Assembly (NCBI RefSeq): GCF_018881655.1
Contig: NZ_JACVPX010000006.1
Location: 1-64,000 of the forward strand
Length of the DNA stretch: 64,000 bases
Direction of reading: 5' to 3'
From: Polynucleobacter sp. Tro8-14-1
Lineage (GTDB): Bacteria; Pseudomonadota; Gammaproteobacteria; Burkholderiales; Burkholderiaceae
Every line of letters starts with the position of its first letter. The first letter of the stretch is position 1. A model generated the notes under the pieces. That model saw only the letters and a list, made by a program, of their open reading frames with translations, ran no database searches and was not told where the DNA came from. Below, piece after piece: positions 25,845-34,981 of the stretch. The position numbers and the translations under genes are program-made.

Positions 25845-25859
25845 ATTGAGTGGGAATAA
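25845..25859 (+). repeat. attR, right attachment repeat (displaced end of guaA)
   Basis: ATTGAGTGGGAATAA. Together with the preceding ACT it still encodes Thr-Ile-Glu-Trp-Glu and a TAA stop, the ancestral guaA end. It shares ten consecutive bases with attL. Confidence 0.85.
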
Positions 25860-25889
25860 GGGGTAGGCGATTTAAGCCTGCCAATATTC

Positions 25890-26687
25890 ATGCTTGAGTT
25901 ACGCGAAGCTTCACTCGCAATCCTGGCAAGGGCTGATGCACAAAACAAAGTAAGTCAGTTACTCAGTTTGTTTGATGGTTATCACAAACAACAAATCACC
26001 CTGGATGTTGCTCGTAAGATTGATGCTCAAGGCCTTTCTCTACCTGGGCGTCCGCTAAAGCCGGAATTGGTACTTCCTAAGCTGGTTCCCAAAAGAAGAA
26101 TGGATACCTCCGAGGGTAGGGCGGGCTTATTGCACTCACTCGCCCATATTGAATTTAATGCAATGAACCTTGCGCTAGATGCCATCTGGCGTTTCCCAGA
26201 TATGCCCAAGGAATACTATGAGGACTGGTTGAAGGTTGCCAAAGAAGAGGCCTATCATTTCAGTTTAGTAAATGAGTATTTGCATGCGCTGGGGTTTTCT
26301 TATGGAGATTTCCCTGCCCACAATAGTTTGTGGGAGATGGTTGAAAGAACAACGGATTCTGTAATTGCAAGAATGGCTTTGGTGCCCAGAACAATGGAAG
26401 CAAGAGGCTTAGATGCGGTGCCAGCGATTCGAGATCGCTTCAAGCAAATTAAAGAAGTGCGTGCAGTGGAGATATTGGAAATTATTCTCAATGATGAAAT
26501 CGGCCATGTATTGATTGGCAATCGCTGGTTTAATTTCTTGTGCGTGAAAGATAATCTTTCTCCAATCACTGCTTATCGAGAGTTAGCCGCCAAATATCGT
26601 GCGCCTGTTTTAAAGCCCCCATTCAATATGGAGGCCCGCAAGCAGGCTGGCTTTACAAGCGAAGAGCTATCTCTTCTTGGTGCATAG
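25890..26687 (+). CDS. DUF455 ferritin-like diiron protein
   Basis: 265 residues. The centre LHSLAHIEFNAMNLALDAIW, the downstream AKEEAYHFSLVNEYL and LEIILNDEIGHVLIGNRWF supply the paired ExxH metal ligands of a ferritin-like four-helix bundle (PF04305). The enzymatic activity of the family is not known to me. Before the insertion it would have started 30 bases after guaA and been in its operon; now the element separates them by 10.8 kb, so it must use a promoter at or inside attR. It is followed after 6 bases by the radical SAM gene. Confidence 0.85.
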   Translation: MLELREASLAILARADAQNKVSQLLSLFDGYHKQQITLDVARKIDAQGLSLPGRPLKPELVLPKLVPKRRMDTSEGRAGLLHSLAHIEFNAMNLALDAIWRFPDMPKEYYEDWLKVAKEEAYHFSLVNEYLHALGFSYGDFPAHNSLWEMVERTTDSVIARMALVPRTMEARGLDAVPAIRDRFKQIKEVRAVEILEIILNDEIGHVLIGNRWFNFLCVKDNLSPITAYRELAAKYRAPVLKPPFNMEARKQAGFTSEELSLLGA

Positions 26688-26693
26688 TAAATA

Positions 26694-28595
26694 ATGATGA
26701 AGGTATTAAGCCTCATTCCACCCATGACCCAGCTGAACACGCCGTATCCCTCTACGGCGTATCTCACGGGATTCTTGAGGTCTCGTGGAGTTGACGCCGT
26801 TCAAGAGGATCTCGCCTTAGCTTTAGTGCTCAGTTTCTTTACTCCAGAGGGTATGTCTGAGATTCGTGCTCAAGCGCTCACGGTGCCTGAAGAGAGTCGC
26901 AGTGCCAGCGTTAATTTCTTTCTGGATTACTTTGATGCCTATCAATCAACCATTGCCCCAACGATTAGCTTCTTACAGGGGCGCGATAGCACTTTAAGTC
27001 ATCGCATCAATACCCGTGATTTTCTACCTGAGGGACCACGATTTACTTCTCTTGATGCATTTGATGAAGAGGAGGCGGGTGATCCTTTATCTTGGGCCTT
27101 TGGCGCTTTAGGGTCTCAAGACAGGGCGCGTCATTTAGCCACCCTTTATCTCAATGATTTATCCGATGTATTGCGTGATGCTGTTGATGACCGCTTTGAA
27201 TTCGTGCGTTATGCAGAATCCTTGGCAAGTAGTCAGCCTACCTTTACGCCTTTGGCTGATGCGCTCCAGGCTAAACCAACGCTCATGGACCTGCATTTAC
27301 AAGAGTTAGCCAGTAAAGCGATTGAGCGTCACCAGCCGAATGTAGTACTCCTATCCGTACCCTTCCCGGGCGCCATGTATGCAGCCTTGCGTATAGCTCA
27401 GGTGATTAAAAAATCACATCCAGAAATCAAGATTGCTTTGGGTGGTGGTTATGTCAATACTGAGCTTCGAGAGTTATCCGACGCTCGGATCTTTGATTAT
27501 GTGGATTTCATTACGCTAGATTCTGGCGAGAGACCGCTGCTTGCTTTACTCGAGCACATCGGCGGCAAACGCTCCACCGAAAGATTGGTGCGAACCTTTA
27601 TGCGGAATTCTAGTAATCAAGTGCAATACCTCAATTGGCAAGAGCTTGATGTGCCTTTTGAAGAGGTTGGTACTGCCACTTGGGATGGGTTACCGCTGGA
27701 TTCTTATTTATCTCTTTTGGATATGCTTAATCCGATGCATCGCCTATGGAGTGACGGCCGCTGGAACAAGCTGACTGTTGCGCATGGCTGTTATTGGAAA
27801 AAGTGCAGCTTCTGCGATGTATCTCTTGATTACATCTCTCGTTATGAAACTGCGTCAGCCAGTTTATTGGTAGATCGTATTGAGCAAATTGTTCAGGAAA
27901 CTGGGCAGACAGGATTTCATTTTGTGGATGAAGCTGCGCCACCTAAGATATTAAAAGCGCTGGCTGAGGAGCTCATTCGCCGCAAGGTGCTCATTTCTTG
28001 GTGGGGCAATATTCGCTTTGAGAAAACCTTCACGCCTGAATTGGCGGAGCTGTTAGCTAAAAGTGGATGTATTGCGATGTCTGGAGGTCTCGAAGTGGCC
28101 TCTGATCGCCTACTCAATCTCATGAAAAAAGGCGTATCGGTTGAACAGGTTGCTCAGGTTACAAAGGGTTTCTCTGATGCCGGAATCTTGGTTCACGCTT
28201 ATTTAATGTATGGCTTTCCAACGCAAACCGTCCAAGAGACGGTGGATGCATTGGAATATGTGAGACAGCTTTTTGAGCATGGCTGCATTCAAAGCGGCTT
28301 CTTTCATCGTTTTACTTGCACCGTACATTCTCCGGTGGGTCAAAATCCGCAAGAGTATGGAATTGAACTCATTCCTTTGCCAGAAACCACCTTTGCCAAG
28401 AATGATGTTGCCTTTATTGATTCCACTGGGGTTGATCATGGAGTCCTTGGTCAGGGGCTAAAAAAGGCCATTTATAACTATATGCACGGCGTAGGATTTG
28501 AGATCAAAACTCAGTCTTGGTTTGATGGTTTGGGCATCTCCATACCCAAGACAACTGTCCCTAAAAATTTCATTCAAAACGCCTTGTATCGCTAG
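26694..28595 (+). CDS. B12-binding-type radical SAM protein
   Basis: 633 residues. An N-terminal half with a B12-binding-like Rossmann pattern (PNVVLLSVPFPGAMYAALRI, IALGGGYVNTEL, YVDFITLDSGERPLLALLEH) precedes a radical SAM barrel. The cluster motif is HGCYWKKCSFCD: C366, C371 and C374, spaced CX4CX2C and not the usual CX3CX2C. GGLEVASDRLLNLMKKGV and HAYLMYGFPTQT are later barrel strands. The substrate is unknown. Only 6 bases separate it from the DUF455 gene, so the two are co-expressed and may act together. Two adjacent ATG codons make the start ambiguous by one residue. Confidence 0.82.
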   Translation: MMKVLSLIPPMTQLNTPYPSTAYLTGFLRSRGVDAVQEDLALALVLSFFTPEGMSEIRAQALTVPEESRSASVNFFLDYFDAYQSTIAPTISFLQGRDSTLSHRINTRDFLPEGPRFTSLDAFDEEEAGDPLSWAFGALGSQDRARHLATLYLNDLSDVLRDAVDDRFEFVRYAESLASSQPTFTPLADALQAKPTLMDLHLQELASKAIERHQPNVVLLSVPFPGAMYAALRIAQVIKKSHPEIKIALGGGYVNTELRELSDARIFDYVDFITLDSGERPLLALLEHIGGKRSTERLVRTFMRNSSNQVQYLNWQELDVPFEEVGTATWDGLPLDSYLSLLDMLNPMHRLWSDGRWNKLTVAHGCYWKKCSFCDVSLDYISRYETASASLLVDRIEQIVQETGQTGFHFVDEAAPPKILKALAEELIRRKVLISWWGNIRFEKTFTPELAELLAKSGCIAMSGGLEVASDRLLNLMKKGVSVEQVAQVTKGFSDAGILVHAYLMYGFPTQTVQETVDALEYVRQLFEHGCIQSGFFHRFTCTVHSPVGQNPQEYGIELIPLPETTFAKNDVAFIDSTGVDHGVLGQGLKKAIYNYMHGVGFEIKTQSWFDGLGISIPKTTVPKNFIQNALYR

Positions 28596-28659
28596 CTCAC
28601 CTCTATAAATCAGACTTACAATTATTTTGTAAAGTTCTCAATTAACGTAGGAGATATCA

Positions 28660-29361
28660 ATGAATTTATCACGCCGTACTTTTATTGCATCAGCCGCATT
28701 AGCTCCCGTCGCTTGTGGCGTTCCTCTCTCATATGAGCGTGGGACACCAGTTGCCCAGCCAAAACCTTTGCCAGCAGTGCGCGCCCCTCAAGTAGGTCAG
28801 GCGTGGTCTTATATCAAGCGCAATGTATTTGATGGGAAAAACCTAGGAATCATTACTGAGCGTGTTGCTAGTGTTGGCTCGACCATTGTGATTGAACGCA
28901 CGGATGAGAGCGGCGGCAAGCTGCCGAATGAAGTGCAAGGCCCATGGGGTGTTGTGCAGACCGATCCACAGTGGTCGCGTACGATTAGCTTTAATCCGGC
29001 TATCCCGTTATGGCCATCAGAGCTATCTTCCAGTTGGAATAAGCAGCTCAATACCAAATACAAATTAGCAGGCTATCCAGATTCCGCCTATAGCTGGCAG
29101 GAGTTTATGGGTGCACATGGCTGGGAACAAATTACTGTGCCTGCCGGAACATTCTTAACTTTGCGTTATCAAAACCTCATTAACTATGAAAGCAATGATG
29201 ACAATAAGGTCAATTGCATTCGCAAAGAAACGATTTGGTTTGCGCCAAGTATTGGGCGCTGGGTTGCGAGGGAATCTTCTGGCTCTTACATGATTCAAGG
29301 CCAACTAGGCATGCCTAATTTAGAAGATAGTTTTCAATGGCAACTGACTTCTTACAAGTAA
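28660..29361 (+). CDS. Exported lipoprotein-like protein, first of a tandem pair
   Basis: 233 residues, no known family. The N-terminus MNLSRRTFIASAALAPVACG has a twin-arginine pattern (SRRTF) and a possible lipobox ending VAC, so Tat export with lipidation is plausible. The mature domain carries PQVGQAWSYIKRNVFDGKN, PWGVVQTDPQWSRTISFNP and TIWFAPSIGRWVARESSG. Its paralogue at 29367 shares these segments in the same order, so a duplication occurred. TAGGAGAT lies before the ATG. Confidence 0.75.
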   Translation: MNLSRRTFIASAALAPVACGVPLSYERGTPVAQPKPLPAVRAPQVGQAWSYIKRNVFDGKNLGIITERVASVGSTIVIERTDESGGKLPNEVQGPWGVVQTDPQWSRTISFNPAIPLWPSELSSSWNKQLNTKYKLAGYPDSAYSWQEFMGAHGWEQITVPAGTFLTLRYQNLINYESNDDNKVNCIRKETIWFAPSIGRWVARESSGSYMIQGQLGMPNLEDSFQWQLTSYK

Positions 29362-29366
29362 GCGCT

Positions 29367-30065
29367 TTGCGTCGCCTTGTCTTATTGATGCTGCCAGTCT
29401 TACTGGCGGCATGCATCTCATCTCAACCCTACCCTGGGGGTATTCTTGAGCCTCAGCCCATACCAGCTCCAGTGGTAAGGGCGCCCAAGGTAGGTCAAGA
29501 GTGGGTTTATCAAGTTCGCAATGTATTTAATCAAGAGATCGTAGATACGGTCACCGAAAAAGTAGTTTCTGTTGGCAATGAAGTACGCATTGCTCGCACG
29601 AGTCTTAAGGCGGGACCACTTCCTGATGAAGTTCAATCGCCCTGGGGTTTTGTTGTGCAAGATGCCCATTGGAGTCCAACTCAGAAGTTCACAAAGCCCA
29701 TTCCGATGTGGCCGCTACAATTACAGGCAGGCTGGAGTGGGTTCTTTACCACCCAATATCAAGTGCCCGGATACCCCGATGGCAGTTATTACTGGGGTCT
29801 CGGTATGACTGCATCGCAATGGGAGCGCATTCAGACCCCTGCGGGGCAATTTTTGGTATTACAGATTCATAATGAAATCCCGAATTTTGTCAGTAATGAC
29901 CTATTTAGGGTTGGTAATGAGCGGCAAGAGGACTTGTGGTTTGCGCCAGAAATCGGACGATGGGTTATTCGGCGTAGTTCAGGACGCTATATCACTACTG
30001 GCATCTATTGGGCTAATGCCTACTGGGAAGACTATCTGGAGTGGGAGCTAATCTCCTGGAGATAA
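29367..30065 (+). CDS. Lipoprotein, second of a tandem paralogous pair
   Basis: 232 residues if started at the TTG at 29367, which gives a canonical lipoprotein signal (LRRLVLLMLPVLLAAC). An in-frame ATG at 29337 would add 10 residues, overlap the previous gene by 25 bases and weaken the signal. Mature motifs parallel the upstream gene: PKVGQEWVYQVRNVFNQE, PWGFVVQDAHWSPTQKF, DLWFAPEIGRWVIRRSSGRY. It lacks the twin arginine, so it should use Sec while its sister may use Tat. Function unknown. Confidence 0.75.
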   Translation: MRRLVLLMLPVLLAACISSQPYPGGILEPQPIPAPVVRAPKVGQEWVYQVRNVFNQEIVDTVTEKVVSVGNEVRIARTSLKAGPLPDEVQSPWGFVVQDAHWSPTQKFTKPIPMWPLQLQAGWSGFFTTQYQVPGYPDGSYYWGLGMTASQWERIQTPAGQFLVLQIHNEIPNFVSNDLFRVGNERQEDLWFAPEIGRWVIRRSSGRYITTGIYWANAYWEDYLEWELISWR

Positions 30066-30093
30066 GCAAAGCGCTTAAAATAGACGCATTGCT

Positions 30094-30747
30094 ATGTATA
30101 CCGTTAAAGAACTATTCCCCACACTTCAAGGCGAAGGCACCCACACTGGTAGGGCTGCCGTATTTTGTCGTTTTGCTGGATGCAATCTTTGGAGTGGGCG
30201 TGAAGAAGATCGCGCCTCAGCGATTTGCCAGTTTTGCGACACCGATTTTGTAGGTAGCGATGGTGCTGGCGGTGGCAAGTTTGAAACTGCTGCCTCACTT
30301 GCTGATGCAATCGAGACTTCATGGCGTAGTACTTCAGCTGGTCCGCAGCAGCGTTATGTAGTTTTCACTGGTGGGGAGCCGCTCTTGCAATTGGATGAAG
30401 AGTTGATCGCTGCACTTCATCAAAAAGGTTTTGAAGTGGCGATTGAAACGAACGGCACCATTAAAGTTCCCAAAGGAGTTGATTGGGTTTGTGTAAGTCC
30501 TAAAGCTGGCTCTGATCTGATTGTTCTTCAAGCGGATGAGTTAAAGCTAGTCATCCCACAAAATGACCACCAAGCATTAGAAAAACTCATGGCCCGCTTT
30601 GAGGGAATGGATTATCGCAATCGTTTCTTGCAACCCATGGATGGGAAAAACCTTAAAAGTAATACTGAGTTAGCAGTAAGCTTATGTCAAAAGCGTCCCT
30701 TATGGAGATTGAGCCTGCAATCTCATAAACTGATTGGGATTCGATAG
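30094..30747 (+). CDS. queE: 7-carboxy-7-deazaguanine synthase QueE
   Basis: 217 residues. Radical SAM enzyme forming the 7-deazaguanine ring for queuosine. Starts MYTVKELFPTLQGEGTHTGR, the family signature. The cluster cysteines are in FAGCNLWSGREEDRA and ICQFCDTDF, with the longer CX14CX2C-type insertion seen in some QueE proteins. FTGGEPLLQLD and IETNGT follow. Next to queD, the preceding step in the pathway. Confidence 0.95.
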   Translation: MYTVKELFPTLQGEGTHTGRAAVFCRFAGCNLWSGREEDRASAICQFCDTDFVGSDGAGGGKFETAASLADAIETSWRSTSAGPQQRYVVFTGGEPLLQLDEELIAALHQKGFEVAIETNGTIKVPKGVDWVCVSPKAGSDLIVLQADELKLVIPQNDHQALEKLMARFEGMDYRNRFLQPMDGKNLKSNTELAVSLCQKRPLWRLSLQSHKLIGIR

Positions 30748-30782
30748 TTGACTGAGCTCAAATAGGATTAATTAAGCACTGA

Positions 30783-31247
30783 ATGACAAATAAACAACCT
30801 GCCATCTCCATTACGCGCCGCCTTGAGTTTGACTCCGGGCATCGTATTCCCAATCATGATGGTCAATGTCGACATCTGCATGGACATCGCTATGCAATAG
30901 AAGTCACGCTGACTGGTGAAGTGGCTGATCATCCTGGCAAAGCAGATGATGGCATGGTGCTCGACTTTGGCGATATCAAACGCTTAACAAACCAATACGT
31001 AGTAGATCTTTGGGATCATGCATTTTTGGTGGCTAAAGAGGATGAAGGGCTGGTTGCATTCTTGTCAACCTTACCTGATCACAAGACGGTCATCATGGAG
31101 CATGTCCCAACTGTTGAGAACTTAGCTAACGCGGCCTTTGTAATATTGAAACCCGTTTTCAGTAAAGCTTTTAGTGGCCGCTTAGAGCTCTCTTCTATTC
31201 GTCTTTATGAGACGCCCAATTGCTGGGCTGACGTGCATGTTGTGTAA
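30783..31247 (+). CDS. queD: 6-carboxytetrahydropterin synthase QueD
   Basis: 154 residues. Converts dihydroneopterin triphosphate to 6-carboxytetrahydropterin, the substrate of QueE. The zinc histidines are in FDSGHRIPNHDG and CRHLHGHRY (with the catalytic Cys), and PTVENLANAAF is another family segment. It is 35 bases downstream of queE, and its stop abuts the tadA start, so the three form one unit for tRNA modification. Confidence 0.95.
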   Translation: MTNKQPAISITRRLEFDSGHRIPNHDGQCRHLHGHRYAIEVTLTGEVADHPGKADDGMVLDFGDIKRLTNQYVVDLWDHAFLVAKEDEGLVAFLSTLPDHKTVIMEHVPTVENLANAAFVILKPVFSKAFSGRLELSSIRLYETPNCWADVHVV

Positions 31248-32646
<1,399 letters not shown>

Positions 32647-32647
<1 letters not shown>

Positions 32648-33294
32648 TGTTTACTGAGACCAGTGTGGGAAACTCTTTTTTTAAAAGTCTTTTAGTTTTC
32701 ATTGCACTCACCTTTACTGGAGCAGTCATGGCAACCGAAGAGCCAAAATATGCTATTCTCGAAAAAGAACCACCCTTTGAAATCCGCTCTTATGCACCCA
32801 TGATTGTTGCTGAGGTACAAGTTGAGGGTGATTTAGATGAGGCCTCGAGCCAAGGGTTTCGCTTGATTGCTGCTTATATTTTTGGCCAGAATCAAGTGAG
32901 CGAAAAAATTGCAATGACTGCGCCAGTGACAGTCGAAGATCAAGCGGTGAAGAGCGCAAAGATTGCAATGACTGCACCGGTAGGAATTGAGTCTAAAGCC
33001 GGCAAATGGACAGTGTCGTTCGTGATGCCTGCTGAATATACGATGGAATCGATACCCAAGCCCATGAGTCCGCAAGTGCAATTGCGCCAAATTCCCGCAG
33101 TAAAAAGGGCAGTCATTAGTTTTAGTGGTTTTTATAATAGCCAGAAAGTGGCCGAGAAAACGCTAGAGCTGGAGCAGTGGATGAAGTCTCGTAATTTGCA
33201 AAGTGCCGGCACTCCTAATTTCGCACGTTATAACCCGCCTTGGACTTTGCCCTTCATGCGTCGCAATGAAGTCATGATCACCTTACGTGACTAG
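32647..33294 (+). CDS. SOUL-family heme-binding-like protein, exported
   Basis: 215 residues from the ATG at 32647 (TAATG overlap with the previous stop); a GTG two codons earlier is possible. The N-terminus has a hydrophobic segment (FFKSLLVFIALTFTGAVMA) likely to be a signal peptide. The mature part is SOUL-like (PF04832): YAILEKEPPFEIRSYAPMIV, two copies of KIAMTAPV about 20 residues apart, and RRNEVMITL at the end. SOUL proteins bind heme or related ligands; no physiological role can be inferred here. Confidence 0.85.
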
Positions 33295-34178
33295 TTCTTA
33301 GCTTCGAAGCTCTTCAATAAAAATTGGCCGCCGCCATTGATGCCTAAAGCCTTCGTTAAGGTCGGTAGTGCCTGGGCCAGATGTTTTTCTAGAGTCCAGG
33401 GTGGATTGATAATAAACATCCCGCTAGCTTGCAAACGGCGCTCACCTGGCGCATTTTCAACTCGTAACTCTGTATGTAACCACGAGCGTTTATGTGCGGT
33501 AGCAATTTTTTTCAGACGGTCAGGTAGAGCTGCCGATTCTCTTCTAGAAAGTACCGGGTACCAAATTGCATAGCAGCCCGTGGCGAAGCGTTGCAGCGCC
33601 TCTTCCATGGCGAGCTCAAGATAACGATAGTCTTGCTTGTCTTCGTAAGAAGGGTCAATTAATACGAGGCCGCGTCGACTAGGAGGGGGCAGTAGTCCCT
33701 TGAGTCTGGCAAAGCTATCCTCAGCATAAATATCAATCTGTTTAGACTGTTTTAGTTCGCCAATATTGTGGCGCAGAATATCGATCTCTTTGGGGTGCAG
33801 CTCAAAGAGCTTGAGTCGATCTTGTGGACGCAGCAGACGTGCCAGAATAAAGGGGGAGCCAGGATAGGTATTTAGATGGCCCTCAATGTTCTCAGCATCA
33901 ATGCACTTCAAGTACTCTTGGATGCTCTCGGGGATTGGGGTGTTTGCGTGATGGCAAGTTTCTACATATTGCTTGAGGCGAAAGATTCCGCCATCAGCTT
34001 CTTTACTCACTGTAGAAAAGCCATCTTGCAAACTATAGATGCCAGCACCTGCATGGGTATCAACAAAGGTAATGGCAACAGGCTTCTCTTGAAGGTATTG
34101 AACCAAGTGAATTAAGGTAAGGTGCTTCAGGATGTCTGCGTGACTTCCCGCATGAAATGCATGTCGATAGCTAAACAT
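33291..34178 (-). CDS. rlmJ: 23S rRNA (adenine-N6)-methyltransferase RlmJ
   Basis: 295 residues. Methylates A2030 of 23S rRNA. The start MFSYRHAFHAGSHADILKH is the family signature, followed by VDTHAGAGIYSL as the SAM-binding motif I and GLVLIDPSYE as motif IV. Overlaps the end of the convergent SOUL gene by four bases. Located 6 bases after the PAP2 gene in a minus-strand run. Confidence 0.92.
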   Translation of the reverse strand: MFSYRHAFHAGSHADILKHLTLIHLVQYLQEKPVAITFVDTHAGAGIYSLQDGFSTVSKEADGGIFRLKQYVETCHHANTPIPESIQEYLKCIDAENIEGHLNTYPGSPFILARLLRPQDRLKLFELHPKEIDILRHNIGELKQSKQIDIYAEDSFARLKGLLPPPSRRGLVLIDPSYEDKQDYRYLELAMEEALQRFATGCYAIWYPVLSRRESAALPDRLKKIATAHKRSWLHTELRVENAPGERRLQASGMFIINPPWTLEKHLAQALPTLTKALGINGGGQFLLKSFEAKN

Positions 34179-34184
34179 CTTGAA

Positions 34185-34976
34185 TTATTCTGCCTTGCGA
34201 GGCGCTTGAGTAAATTGCGCCTTGACATAAAAGACTAGGGTGAAGGCCACTATGGCAATGGAGAGATACTGCAATGGCAGATTTAAGTCCAGATCCATGA
34301 TTTGCGTAAGGTGGGCGTACATTGCGATAACGCCGCCAAGCGCAATCAGATGCGACCAGATTTTTCTTGGCCCAAGTTGATTTTCCGGAAATTGATTAGC
34401 CGCTAGGGCCCCGAGCATTCCACACCAAATACCAACACCTGCGCCACCTAAAACGTCGGTGAGCCAATGGGCGCCTACAGCGCTACGTGATAAGCCCACT
34501 AAAGTGGCAAGCAAAAACAGCAGCATCAATGAATCACGTTTAACTTTACCTACGGAAAAATACAAGGCGCTTGCAATAGCAAATGCAGTGAGCGTATGAC
34601 CAGATGGGAAGGCTTTATGGAGTAACGCTTCACCAATGCGATAAAAGCTGCCATCAGTTAGGACGCCTGCAGGTCTTGGCAGGTCGAAGAGGCCTTTTAA
34701 GACTGTGCTTGCTAATGCGGCTATCCCGCCAGCAAAAATTCCAGCAGTCAGCATCCTTGGCGCAAGTAACAGTAATGGAAAGGCAAGTGCAAACACTCCC
34801 CAACCATTACCTAAAAAAGTAAGCCAAGCCCAAAGGGTGTCTGGCAGTAATTGCGTAAAGCGGTTAATGAATAAAAAAGTACTGCTTTGAAACTCACCAA
34901 AGTAAATTACGCAAGCGAGCGCAATTGGAGCTAATGGAATGAACCAAGAAAATGTGGGAATTGCCTTTTTGCTCAT
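34185..34976 (-). CDS. PAP2-family membrane phosphatase
   Basis: 263 residues with about six membrane helices. The phosphatase signature is complete: KGLFDLPRPAG, then AFPSGHTLTAFAIA, then LSRSAVGAHWLTDVLGGAGVG with the catalytic His residues. Such proteins remove phosphate from lipid carriers, for example undecaprenyl pyrophosphate or lipid A. The adjacent glycosyltransferase genes (34982-38848) point to an envelope glycan role; the exact substrate is not determined. Confidence 0.85.
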   Translation of the reverse strand: MSKKAIPTFSWFIPLAPIALACVIYFGEFQSSTFLFINRFTQLLPDTLWAWLTFLGNGWGVFALAFPLLLLAPRMLTAGIFAGGIAALASTVLKGLFDLPRPAGVLTDGSFYRIGEALLHKAFPSGHTLTAFAIASALYFSVGKVKRDSLMLLFLLATLVGLSRSAVGAHWLTDVLGGAGVGIWCGMLGALAANQFPENQLGPRKIWSHLIALGGVIAMYAHLTQIMDLDLNLPLQYLSIAIVAFTLVFYVKAQFTQAPRKAE

Positions 34977-34981
34977 CCAGC

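Larger units (their letters stand above)
15045..25859. mobile_element. 10.8-kb integrative element inserted at the 3' end of guaA
   Basis: The element is flanked by the repeat ATYGAGTGGGAATRA at 15045-15059 and 25845-25859, exactly 10,800 bases apart, with an identical core GAGTGGGAAT (15048-15057 and 25848-25857). The left copy is the live end of guaA. The right copy still reads Thr-Ile-Glu-Trp-Glu-stop and sits 30 bases upstream of the next host gene. A tyrosine integrase gene lies just inside the left end. All DNA between the repeats is visibly A+T-rich compared with both flanks. Cargo: integrase, HU-like, DUF4338-like, clamp-like, exported small proteins, RHH-like operon, HUH Rep candidate, restriction-modification and a serine recombinase. 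No capsid, terminase, polymerase or conjugation gene was recognised. Confidence 0.9.
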
